NCBI GenBank assembly: GCA_900548725.1
Contig: URLV01000034.1
Span: forward strand, 1 to 12,067
DNA: 12,067 nucleotides
Origin: an uncultured Mycoplasmatota bacterium
GTDB taxonomy: Bacteria > Bacillota_I > Bacilli_A > RF39 > UBA660
Direction of reading: 5' to 3'
In this document: one piece after another, positions 1 to 6,301 of the stretch
Numbering within the stretch: position 1 is the first letter of the stretch
How the letters are laid out: every line of letters starts with the position of its first letter
Translations under genes and position numbers: made by a program
Notes under the pieces: generated by a model
The model's input: the letters and a program-made list of their open reading frames with translations, nothing else
The model's database searches: none
Told to the model about the DNA's origin: nothing

Positions 1-6
1 GGGAGA

Positions 7-51
7 GAAGTTATACAGTCTTATTTTCATCTTTTTTACGAATCGTAAATT
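7..51. repeat. 45-base dispersed repeat, copy 1
   Basis: This stretch matches 6179-6223 at 41 of 45 positions with no gaps. It begins with the 16-base core GAAGTTATACAGTCTT and ends in a small inverted repeat, TTTACG (35-40) and CGTAAA (44-49) around AAT. The second copy has TTTATG in place of TTTACG, which keeps the stem through a wobble pair. The six bases at the window edge also resemble the flank of copy 2, so the element probably continues out of the window. Both copies lie downstream of a minus-strand gene and its terminator. The function is unknown. Confidence 0.7.
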
Positions 52-84
52 TTTAATTGGTATTACTACCTTAATAAAAATATT

Positions 85-116
85 ATCAAAAAAAGTGATG
101 TTTGTAAATCACTTTT
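85..116 (-). terminator. Rho-independent terminator of proS
   Basis: On the minus strand AAAAGTGAT pairs with ATCACTTTT (9 bp, loop of 8) and is followed by a T-rich run. It starts 12 bases after the proS stop codon. Confidence 0.8.
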
Positions 117-128
117 AGTTAATTTATT

Positions 129-1556
129 TTAATATTGTTTACCAAAATATATTTTAGTAACCGCTTCTTTACCACATACAACACAACATCCATCAGTATC
201 AGAAACACCTTCTGGTATACAACGAGATTTTAAACCTAAATCATCTTTTATTTTATTTTCACATTCCACATTACCACACCAATTAACTAATGCAAAACCA
301 GGTTTATTTTCTGCTATATCTCTTAATTCTTCATAAGTACTAACATTATTATATAACATACTATTACGTCTCTCTAATGCTTTATTATATAAATTATGTT
401 GTATTTCGATTAATAATTCTTTAATTTTATTTATAGCATCACTTTTTTCAACGGTAATTTTTTCTCTAGTATCACGTCTAACTAAAGTAACAAAATTATT
501 TTCTAAATCTCTTGGACCAATTTCTATTCTAATTGGATATCCTTTTACTTCGCTATTAGCAAATTTAAATCCGGCGGATTTATCACTATTATCAGTAACA
601 TAAGTTATATCATTTGCTTTTAATCCATCTTCAAAATATTTTACAGTTGTTAATACTTCTTCTGTTTCTTTAATAGGTATAATTGATATTTTAACAGGAG
701 CAATATTTGGAGGTAAAACAAGACCATAATCATCACTATGTGTCATTATCAAACCGCCTACCATACGTGTTGAAACCCCCCAACTAGTTTGATAAGGAAC
801 TTCTAATTTATTATCCTTATTTAAAAATTTAATATCAAAAGCTTTAGCAAAACCTTGTCCGAAGTAATGACTAGTTCCATTTTGAAGTGCAACTCCATTA
901 TACATCATTGCTTCTATAGTATAAGTTTCTTCTGCACCTGCAAATTTTTCTTTATCACTTTTCTTACCAACTATAACAGGCATTGCTAAATAATTTTTTT
1001 GAAAATCTTCATATACCTTTAGCATACGAATAGTTTCTTCCCTAGCTTCTTTTTCAGTAGCATGCATAGTATGACCTTCTTGCCATAATATTTCACGACT
1101 TCTTAAAAATGGTCTAGTTTCTTTTTCCCATCTTACAATAGTACACCATTGATTATATAAAACCGGTAAATCTCTATAACTTTTAATAATTTTCTTATAA
1201 TGATCACAAAATAATACTTCACTAGTAGGTCTTACGCACATTCTTTCATCAAGTTTATTAACTCCACCTTCTGTTACCCATGCAACTTCTGGAGCAAAAC
1301 CTTCTACATGGTCCTTTTCTATATTCAATAATGATTCAGGTATAAACATTGGCATTTGCACATTAACATGTCCTGTTTCTTTAAATTTTTTATCTAATAC
1401 CTCAACCATTTTCTCCCATATAGCATATCCATAAGGTCTTATAATCATACTACCTTTAACACTTGAATAATCTACTAAATCAGCTTCTCTAATTACATCA
1501 TTATACCATTTGGCAAAATCTACATCTCTACTTGTTATATTTTTATTATCTTTCAT
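129..1556 (-). CDS. proS: Prolyl-tRNA synthetase, short type without editing insertion
   Basis: This cytoplasmic class II synthetase charges tRNA-Pro with proline using ATP. The 475-residue product has the class II core: RPTSE near 109-113, the motif 2 region VRWE...FLRSREILWQEGHT at about 141-163, and WGVSTRMVGG near 259-268 leading to motif 3. An anticodon-binding domain follows at about 285-390. The C-terminal domain is Cys-rich (Cys427, 432, 446, 457, 458 and 461) and the protein ends in Tyr. This layout, without the roughly 180-residue INS editing domain, is that of the archaeal/eukaryotic-type ProRS also found in mycoplasmas and some Firmicutes. A longer reading frame extends seven codons upstream to a TTG, but AGGAG at 1565-1569 lies 8 bases before the ATG at 1556, so that start was chosen. 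It has its own promoter and terminator, and its short leader leaves no room for a T-box. Confidence 0.96.
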   Translation of the reverse strand: MKDNKNITSRDVDFAKWYNDVIREADLVDYSSVKGSMIIRPYGYAIWEKMVEVLDKKFKETGHVNVQMPMFIPESLLNIEKDHVEGFAPEVAWVTEGGVNKLDERMCVRPTSEVLFCDHYKKIIKSYRDLPVLYNQWCTIVRWEKETRPFLRSREILWQEGHTMHATEKEAREETIRMLKVYEDFQKNYLAMPVIVGKKSDKEKFAGAEETYTIEAMMYNGVALQNGTSHYFGQGFAKAFDIKFLNKDNKLEVPYQTSWGVSTRMVGGLIMTHSDDYGLVLPPNIAPVKISIIPIKETEEVLTTVKYFEDGLKANDITYVTDNSDKSAGFKFANSEVKGYPIRIEIGPRDLENNFVTLVRRDTREKITVEKSDAINKIKELLIEIQHNLYNKALERRNSMLYNNVSTYEELRDIAENKPGFALVNWCGNVECENKIKDDLGLKSRCIPEGVSDTDGCCVVCGKEAVTKIYFGKQY

Positions 1557-1564
1557 AAAACATT

Positions 1565-1569
1565 CTCCT
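1565..1569 (-). promoter_or_regulatory. Shine-Dalgarno that fixes the proS start
   Basis: AGGAG sits 8 bases upstream of the ATG at 1556. It lies inside the longer TTG-initiated frame, which argues against that start. Confidence 0.7.
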
Positions 1570-1580
1570 CGATACAAACA

Positions 1581-1588
1581 ATTATACC
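1581..1588 (-). promoter_or_regulatory. proS promoter, extended -10
   Basis: The minus strand reads TGGTATAAT, a perfect -10 hexamer with an upstream TG. No good -35 is visible at normal spacing. The predicted start near 1574 gives a leader of about 18 bases that contains the proS Shine-Dalgarno. Confidence 0.6.
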
Positions 1589-1637
1589 ATATATTCTCAT
1601 AAAATTATTATTAAATTATAAAAAAGCGTATTTTATA

Positions 1638-2141
1638 TTATTTATTATATTCCAAACACTTATCTTCTAACAATTTAAAATTACAACATCTTTGTTTTAT
1701 AGAACTAGGTAATTTATCATTGTTATATAAGTTATATAATTTTTTAGAAATATTTTTTACCTGTTCATAATGTCTATTTAACCAATCAAATTGATCTTTT
1801 AATAATTCATGATATTTTTGTTCATCTTTACTAGAAACATCTTTATATAAAATAATTATATCGTAATAATTTTCTTTAACAGGTATCATATTATTGAAAT
1901 TAACTGCACCTAACTTGCCACCATCTATCTTATAAAAATCTATACTATTTTTCATTTTTAAATGTTTCTTTTTAGGACTAGACAAAGGTGCAAAATATAG
2001 ACATTCATCTATTGTAAATAATATTCCTACAAATGGTCTTAATTCTTTAGAATATTTATTATATGCTACTCTCTTATCAAATTTTCTCAAATAATCACAA
2101 TATTTAGTATTAACTTTTACTAATTTTAAATTTCTTATCAC
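1638..2141 (-). CDS. toxN: ToxN/AbiQ-family type III toxin endoribonuclease
   Basis: This is the toxin of a type III toxin-antitoxin system. Family members cut cellular RNA and their own antitoxin precursor at A-rich sites, and are held inactive in an RNA-protein assembly by the processed repeats. The 167-residue product shows family hallmarks in order: RPFVGILF (35-42), YFAPLSSPKKKH (49-60), LGAVNFNNMIPV (77-88), a long helical region with QFDWLNRHYEQVKNI, and a C-terminal CNFKLLEDK. Ser54-Ser55-Pro-Lys57 aligns with the Thr-Ser-Pro-Lys active-site segment of Pectobacterium ToxN (recalled, not searched). An upstream in-frame start would give 183 residues, but GGAGGG at 2148-2153 lies 6 bases before GTG at 2141, and the family motifs begin only after that point. 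Length matches ToxN (about 170). Directly upstream lie the ToxI repeats and a terminator, the canonical operon order. Confidence 0.93.
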   Translation of the reverse strand: MIRNLKLVKVNTKYCDYLRKFDKRVAYNKYSKELRPFVGILFTIDECLYFAPLSSPKKKHLKMKNSIDFYKIDGGKLGAVNFNNMIPVKENYYDIIILYKDVSSKDEQKYHELLKDQFDWLNRHYEQVKNISKKLYNLYNNDKLPSSIKQRCCNFKLLEDKCLEYNK

Positions 2142-2147
2142 TTTAAA

Positions 2148-2153
2148 CCCTCC
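2148..2153 (-). promoter_or_regulatory. Shine-Dalgarno that fixes the toxN GTG start
   Basis: GGAGGG is followed by TTTAAA and GTG, a near-ideal site with a 6-base spacer. It shortens the toxin by 16 residues relative to the longest frame. Confidence 0.8.
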
Positions 2154-2178
2154 ATTTTTCAAATTTAGTTTTTCCTCT

Positions 2179-2213
2179 AAAAACAACAAAAGATTAGAGT
2201 TAAGTCTCTAATC
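2179..2213 (-). terminator. Attenuating terminator between toxI and toxN
   Basis: On the minus strand GATTAGAG pairs with CTCTAATC (8 bp, loop ACTTAA), followed by TTTTGTTGTTTTT. It lies after the last ToxI repeat and before toxN. In characterised ToxIN loci a terminator here lets most transcripts stop after the antitoxin and only a minority read through into the toxin. The T run is interrupted by two G bases, consistent with leaky termination. Confidence 0.85.
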
Positions 2214-2215
2214 AC

Positions 2216-2357
2216 TTTTTCAACTCCCAATTAATGGTTGGGTTCACCGCTTTTTCAACTCCCAATTAATGGTTGGGTTCACCGCTTTTTCAACTCCCAA
2301 TTTAATGGCTGGGTACACCGCTTTTTCAACTCCCAATTTAATGGCTGGGTACACCGC
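2216..2357 (-). repeat. Four tandem 35/36-bp ToxI repeats
   Basis: Plus-strand units are 2216-2250, 2251-2285, 2286-2321 and 2322-2357, with no spacers. The first two are identical to each other and so are the last two. The two types differ by one inserted base and two substitutions. Each unit begins (plus strand) with TTTTTCAACTCCCAA and ends with CACCGC. Confidence 0.98.
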
Positions 2358-2367
2358 TTTTTTTATA

Positions 2368-2387
2368 CATAAGTAATATCACTTATG
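2368..2387. promoter_or_regulatory. 20-bp near-perfect palindrome at the toxI transcript start
   Basis: CATAAGTAATATCACTTATG is symmetric except for one base pair per half. It starts at the predicted toxI transcription start, about 8 bases after the -10. It could be an operator, or a 5' hairpin that protects the antitoxin RNA. No bound protein can be named. Confidence 0.5.
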
Positions 2388-2394
2388 CAATTAA

Positions 2395-2424
2395 ATAGTA
2401 ACATATCAAATAATATTTTGTCAA
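2395..2424 (-). promoter_or_regulatory. toxI promoter
   Basis: A perfect TTGACA -35 lies at 2424-2419, an 18-base spacer follows, and an extended -10 (TGTTACTAT; hexamer TACTAT at 2400-2395) completes it. It is the only promoter in the window with a full consensus -35, fitting the strong antitoxin expression such loci need. It lies just downstream of a terminator, so the TA locus is its own transcription unit. Confidence 0.75.
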
Positions 2425-2469
2425 CACTTTTTTCTATATTTTTATACATATATAATTTCTTAATTTTCT

Positions 2470-2498
2470 AAAAAATACACTAACTTTCCTTAGTATAT
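2470..2498 (-). terminator. Terminator of the holA-recD2-small protein operon
   Basis: On the minus strand ATATACTAA pairs with TTAGTGTAT (9 bp with one G-U; 6-base loop) followed by TTTTT. It begins directly after the stop codon of the small gene. The plus strand is also followed by a T-rich stretch, so it might act both ways. Confidence 0.7.
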
Positions 2499-2499
2499 T

Positions 2500-2631
2500 T
2501 TATTTTTCATAATTATAAGTCATTTTAATTTGATTTAAAGCTTTTTTATTATTTTTTAAATAAAAGTAAGCACCAGTGCCAAGACCAGCCATTACTCCCA
2601 TAGTAATCATAGTTTTTCCAAATGCTTTCAT
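2500..2631 (-). CDS. Small single-pass membrane protein, 43 aa
   Basis: This is a 43-codon gene. The product begins MKAFGKTMITMGVMAGLG and ends NYEK. Residues 7-25 are Gly/Met-rich and hydrophobic, fitting one membrane helix, and are followed by a basic, Lys/Asn-rich cytoplasmic-type tail. It resembles in architecture the short YtxH-like proteins of Firmicutes, but I cannot assign a family. AGGAG at 2642-2646 lies 10 bases before the ATG, and a terminator directly follows the stop. It sits 38 bases after recD2 and is probably co-transcribed with it. Confidence 0.7.
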   Translation of the reverse strand: MKAFGKTMITMGVMAGLGTGAYFYLKNNKKALNQIKMTYNYEK

Positions 2632-2669
2632 ATATTAATCTCTCCTTTAGTACTATTATGCTAACTTAT

Positions 2670-4841
2670 TTATTTTTTATTCATAAACATATCAACTAAA
2701 GAAGTTTTTCTTACTTCACTATAATCATTACTAACAGAATATTTAAAAGCTTCACTACTACCTATAATAACTAAACTATTTTTAGCACGTGATACTCCAG
2801 TATATATTAATTTATTATATAACATCTTATTATATGTCTTACTAATAGGCATAATAACATTATCAAATTCACTACCTTGTGCCTTATGTATAGTAATAGC
2901 ATAAGCATGTTTTATACTTATTAACTCTTCTCTTTTAAAAGAAACAATATTATTATCAAAATTAACTTTAATAAAATCACTCTTACTATTAATATCTATA
3001 TCATATATAAAACCAATATCCCCATTATATATTCCTTTATCTACATCATTTACTAAATTTAATACCTTATCATTAACTCTATATATTATAGTCCCAATAA
3101 CAACTTCTTTTAAATGATTACTATGTGGATTAAATATATTTTGAAGTATAACATTTAAATTATCTATACCGATCTCACCTTTATACATAGGTGCAAGTAT
3201 TTGTAAACTATTCTCATCTAATCCTTTTTTCAAAGACTTATTAGCAATATCAACTATTAGATCTTTTATACTTCTAGTATTACATTCTATAAAATTATAA
3301 TCATCTTTCTTATCTAAATAATCTGTTAAACTTTTATTTTTTATTTCTTTAGCAAGTATAGGTATATAAGAATTATTACTTTGTCTATAAATATTATTTA
3401 ATTTTATATGTTTAAATTTATTAGCATTTATTAAATCATTTAATATAAGTCCAGGAGAAACACTAGGTAATTGATGTTCATCACCCACTAGAACTAATTT
3501 AACATTCTTTCTAATAGCTTTGAGTAAACTATCAAAAAGTACGGTATCTATCATACTAGTTTCATCTACTATAATTAATTCTTCATTAGTTTTATTAAAT
3601 TCATTCATACTAAATGTATTAGTTTCTTTATTCCATTTTAAATATCTATGTATTGTACTAGCACCATATTTAGTAGTTTCACTCATTCTTTTACTTGCTC
3701 TACCAGTAGGTGCTATTAATGAAACTCTCATATTCATGCCATCATTAGAATATTTAAACACTCTTTTATATAACTCTAATATACCCTTTATAATAGTTGT
3801 TTTACCAGTACCAGGTCCACCAGTAATAATAACTATATTACTATCAAAAATACTTTTAATAGCATTCTTTTGTTCTTCATTATAGTTTATTTCAAAATCA
3901 TTTTCTATTTTTTCTAAATACTTATCTAAATTCTTTTCTATATTTATTTTGTTATTATTTATTGCATTTAATTTCTTAACTATATCACATTCTGCATCAT
4001 AATACTCTTTCAAATAATATTTATTATCAATAATAACTATCTTATTTTCATTAGATAACATACTAAAATATTCATCACTATTTATATTAATATTAAATTC
4101 ATCATATAAACTTTTTATAATCTCATCTTTATAAGAATATGTATCTCCAGTATTAAATGTAATTCTTTTCATTACTTCAACAATACAAGCTAAAATTCTT
4201 AAATTAGTAGTTTCTTTATGTATTCCTAAATATATTTTATCTAATGTTTTAAAGTCTATATCATCTATTAAGCTATATATATTATTTTCTACTATATTAA
4301 GTATTCCATTACCATATATATTAATTAACTTCATACTATCTTTTATACTAAAACCATATTCTTTTAATTTAATTATTGTTTCATTAGATTGATAATATTT
4401 AAGTATTGAATTATATATACTTGTTTTTTTAGTATCAGATAGTTTAGGGATTAAATCTAATGATGTTTTATCTTCTTTTATTTTTTCTATTGCATTATCT
4501 CCTAGTATATCAACTATTTTCTCTGCAGTTTTTTCTCCACAACCCTTTATTAAAGAACTAGTTAAAAATTCAACAATAGCATCTTTTCCAGTAGGAACTA
4601 CTTTTTCATAAGTTGCAACACTATATTGATATCCATATCTATCATGATATACTAAACTACCATACATCATATAAACATCATCTGTATTTAATGTATCAAA
4701 ATATCCAGTAAAAGTAATTGTTTTTTTTATAAAGTCTTCCATTTCTGGATCATTAGTTTCACTTATTTTAAATAATCCAACATTATATCCAACATCACTT
4801 TTATATATAGATTGTTTAAATTTTCCCTTTATATAATTCAC
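2670..4841 (-). CDS. recD2: RecD2-type ATP-dependent DNA helicase
   Basis: This is a superfamily 1B 5'-3' DNA helicase of the RecD2 group, which acts without RecB and RecC and helps genome stability at stalled forks. The 723-residue protein has an N-terminal OB-like region and helix-hairpin-helix segment (about 90-200). Walker A is GGPGTGKTT (341-349), Walker B is IIVDETSMID (423-432), motif III is LVGDEHQLPSVSPG (451-464), motif IV is NNIYRQ (482-487), and the C-terminal motifs are TIHKAQGSEF (650-659) and YTGVSRAK (680-687). Length is typical (about 720-800). The start is GTG at 4841 behind AGGTGGTGAT, a good Shine-Dalgarno. It follows holA by 30 bases, so the two replication/repair genes likely form an operon. 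Confidence 0.95.
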   Translation of the reverse strand: MNYIKGKFKQSIYKSDVGYNVGLFKISETNDPEMEDFIKKTITFTGYFDTLNTDDVYMMYGSLVYHDRYGYQYSVATYEKVVPTGKDAIVEFLTSSLIKGCGEKTAEKIVDILGDNAIEKIKEDKTSLDLIPKLSDTKKTSIYNSILKYYQSNETIIKLKEYGFSIKDSMKLINIYGNGILNIVENNIYSLIDDIDFKTLDKIYLGIHKETTNLRILACIVEVMKRITFNTGDTYSYKDEIIKSLYDEFNININSDEYFSMLSNENKIVIIDNKYYLKEYYDAECDIVKKLNAINNNKINIEKNLDKYLEKIENDFEINYNEEQKNAIKSIFDSNIVIITGGPGTGKTTIIKGILELYKRVFKYSNDGMNMRVSLIAPTGRASKRMSETTKYGASTIHRYLKWNKETNTFSMNEFNKTNEELIIVDETSMIDTVLFDSLLKAIRKNVKLVLVGDEHQLPSVSPGLILNDLINANKFKHIKLNNIYRQSNNSYIPILAKEIKNKSLTDYLDKKDDYNFIECNTRSIKDLIVDIANKSLKKGLDENSLQILAPMYKGEIGIDNLNVILQNIFNPHSNHLKEVVIGTIIYRVNDKVLNLVNDVDKGIYNGDIGFIYDIDINSKSDFIKVNFDNNIVSFKREELISIKHAYAITIHKAQGSEFDNVIMPISKTYNKMLYNKLIYTGVSRAKNSLVIIGSSEAFKYSVSNDYSEVRKTSLVDMFMNKK

Positions 4842-4871
4842 AACATCACCACCTAACTAACAAACATTAAA

Positions 4872-5804
4872 TCATAAATTTATAATAAATATTTTCAATG
4901 CATTATATTTATCTAATTCACCAGTCTTTATTTTTCTATCTAATTCACCTATACTAAGTATTTTATCTTTTAACTCTATATTACTATAATTATAACTATT
5001 ATCATGTGCTAATTTAATTCTATAAGGATGTACGTCTAATTCATCAGCAATTGTTTTTTCACTTAATCCTTGTTTAATTAAATTTTTAGTACTATAAATT
5101 AATCTATATTGACCAGCAATCATACTTAAAATTATTGCAGGTTCAATATTATTTTCGACTATAATTTTTAATTCTTCTAAACACTCTTCTATTTTTTTCT
5201 TAATAACTAAATCTACAAACTTAAATAAATCAACTTCTTCTATATTTACACTATATTTATTTATATCTTCAACATTTATTAAATAATCTTCTTTTATAAT
5301 CATAATCTTATCTAATTCATTTAATATATAATCATAATTATTATCTAATCTTTTAATTAATAAATCTAATGCTTTATTTTCAATTTTAAAATTAAAATCT
5401 TTTAAATAATTAATAATTTCTTTTTTTAAATTATCTCCAGTAGGTTTATTTAATTCAAAAACATTTCCTTTACTATTAATAAGTTTAACACATTTCTTAC
5501 TTTTAGAAATATTATCTGTTAAAAATATAATCGTAGTATTATCATTTGGATTATTTAAATATTTTTCTAATATTTCTAATTCATTTTTATATTCAAACTT
5601 AGTACCAAAAATATTAGAATTATATACTACAATACATTTTTTATCATCAAATAGAGAAACATAATTAGCATTATCTAATATATCTTTTATACTATCAACA
5701 TCCATATCAAAATAATTAATATTTTCTTTATCTATATCTTTAGTTAATTTATCTAATTCTTTTTTTAATAATCTATAAGAATTACTCTTTATAATATATT
5801 CCAT
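4872..5804 (-). CDS. holA: DNA polymerase III subunit delta
   Basis: HolA is the delta subunit of the clamp loader and opens the beta sliding clamp during loading on primed DNA. The 310-residue product is slightly short for the family (about 330-345). It shows a degenerate AAA+ layout: a beta-rich N-terminus with SLFDDKKCIVVYNS (50-63), FLTDN (94-98), a helical middle domain, and a C-terminal collar with SMIAGQYRLIY (227-237) and HPYRIKLA (259-266), a typical delta signature. As usual for delta, no Walker A lysine is present. The ATG at 5804 has AGGAG at 5813-5817. It is the first gene of an operon with recD2. Confidence 0.9.
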   Translation of the reverse strand: MEYIIKSNSYRLLKKELDKLTKDIDKENINYFDMDVDSIKDILDNANYVSLFDDKKCIVVYNSNIFGTKFEYKNELEILEKYLNNPNDNTTIIFLTDNISKSKKCVKLINSKGNVFELNKPTGDNLKKEIINYLKDFNFKIENKALDLLIKRLDNNYDYILNELDKIMIIKEDYLINVEDINKYSVNIEEVDLFKFVDLVIKKKIEECLEELKIIVENNIEPAIILSMIAGQYRLIYSTKNLIKQGLSEKTIADELDVHPYRIKLAHDNSYNYSNIELKDKILSIGELDRKIKTGELDKYNALKIFIINL

Positions 5805-5825
5805 AACATTAATCTCCTAACTAAT

Positions 5826-5833
5826 ATAATATC
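5826..5833 (-). promoter_or_regulatory. Candidate holA promoter, extended -10
   Basis: The minus strand reads TGATATTAT, a TGn extended -10. The -35 region is poor (AACACA at 17 bases). The same 11-base string TATGATATTAT occurs before ftsW. The predicted transcript would start almost at the Shine-Dalgarno. Confidence 0.4.
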
Positions 5834-6116
5834 ATATAAAAGTGCAGTTGTGTTTTTTTAAATATATTTTTTAATAATTTTTTATGGTTATCTATAATAT
5901 AATAAAATGTATAAAAGATTTGTCGAATTAAAAGAAGAACAATTATAAATTCATAATATGTTATTTCTTTAATTTTAAAATACACGCATATAATTTTAAA
6001 TACTTCAATTAATTATTAAACTTATCAAAACTTAAAAAAAATGCAATAAATTTTAAAATTATATTACATTTTTTATTATTTCATTTTAATTAATTGTCAT
6101 TTTTTAATACACAAAA

Positions 6117-6194
6117 AAGACTATATATTCTTACTTCTTATAGCCCCCCCCCCCGAACAAAATTTCGAGGTCGAAAAAGAAGTTATACAGTCTT
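6117..6194. other. Large imperfect stem-loop with a C11 tract in its loop
   Basis: AAGACT (6117-6122) pairs with AGTCTT (6189-6194), the next TATA pairs with TATA after one mismatch, and after a 5-base bulge ACTTC (6133-6137) pairs with GAAGT (6179-6183). The loop holds eleven consecutive C bases (6144-6154) and a nested inverted repeat, TTTCGA (6163-6168) with TCGAAA (6171-6176). The right arm is the core of the dispersed repeat. Eleven C in a row is very unlikely by chance at this base composition. The function is unknown. Confidence 0.55.
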
Positions 6195-6223
6195 GAGTTC
6201 ATCTTTTTTATGAATCGTAAATT
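6179..6223. repeat. 45-base dispersed repeat, copy 2
   Basis: This matches 7-51 in direct orientation at 41 of 45 positions. The terminal inverted repeat here is TTTATG (6207-6212) and CGTAAA (6216-6221), with a G-U pair replacing a G-C pair of copy 1. It lies immediately beyond the galE terminator. Confidence 0.75.
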
Positions 6224-6263
6224 AAAATATTTAAGATACAAAATTACTTTTCTATCTTAAATA
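6224..6263 (-). terminator. Terminator of the ftsW-galE unit
   Basis: TATTTAAGATA (6228-6238) and TATCTTAAATA (6253-6263) form an 11-bp perfect but AT-rich stem with a 14-base loop. On the minus strand it is followed by TTTTAATTT. It lies 38 bases after the galE stop. Confidence 0.6.
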
Positions 6264-6301
6264 CATTCTACTATATATTTTTTATCGTTGCAATTTAAAT
6301 T

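Larger units (their letters stand above)
2216..2387 (-). ncRNA. toxI: ToxI-type antitoxin RNA (type III TA)
   Basis: This is the predicted antitoxin precursor RNA, transcribed leftwards from about 2388-2386. It starts with a 20-base near-palindrome and then carries four tandem units of 36, 36, 35 and 35 bases. Each unit can form an H-type pseudoknot: GGU near the 5' end with ACC or GCC, and CCCA with UGGG, in the order S1a-S2a-S1b-S2b. Units are joined by AAAAA, the kind of A-rich site that ToxN-family enzymes cut to release single-repeat RNAs. Unit length, copy number, position upstream of toxN and the intervening terminator all match ToxI/AntiQ. The fold was judged by eye, not computed. Confidence 0.9.
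5805..6301. other. 497-base gene-free region between galE and holA
   Basis: No credible gene is visible. From the left it holds the holA ribosome site and candidate promoter (to about 5850), then about 260 bases of extremely AT-rich sequence without clear structure, a large stem-loop with an 11-base C run (6117-6194), the second copy of the 45-base repeat (6179-6223) and the galE terminator (6224-6263). A 13-codon ATG frame at 5907-5948 on the plus strand has no ribosome site. Confidence 0.7.

Noticed and set aside
1557..1637. T-box riboswitch upstream of proS
   Set aside because: Only about 80 bases separate proS from toxN, and the predicted leader is about 18 bases. No stem I, T-box sequence or antiterminator is visible.
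1590..1637. Terminator after toxN
   Set aside because: Only a 6-bp A/T-only inverted repeat is visible around the T run near 1620-1630. It is too weak to call, so read-through toward proS is possible.
2216..2357. Repeats read as a CRISPR array
   Set aside because: The units are directly adjacent with no spacers and no cas genes, and they are followed by a terminator and a ToxN-type gene. ToxI explains them better.
3520..3885. Plus-strand open frames opposite recD2, ftsW, the peptidase gene, the methyltransferase and the surface protein
   Set aside because: They are antisense shadows of well-supported genes, with low-complexity hydrophobic translations and no ribosome sites.
5907..5948. 13-codon plus-strand ATG frame, possible gene remnant
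   Set aside because: It has no Shine-Dalgarno, the peptide is not recognisable, and a frame this short is expected by chance in AT-rich DNA.
7..6223. The two 45-base direct repeats as ends of a mobile island
   Set aside because: The DNA between them carries proS, recD2 and holA, which are core genes. No integrase, transposase or tRNA gene is adjacent.
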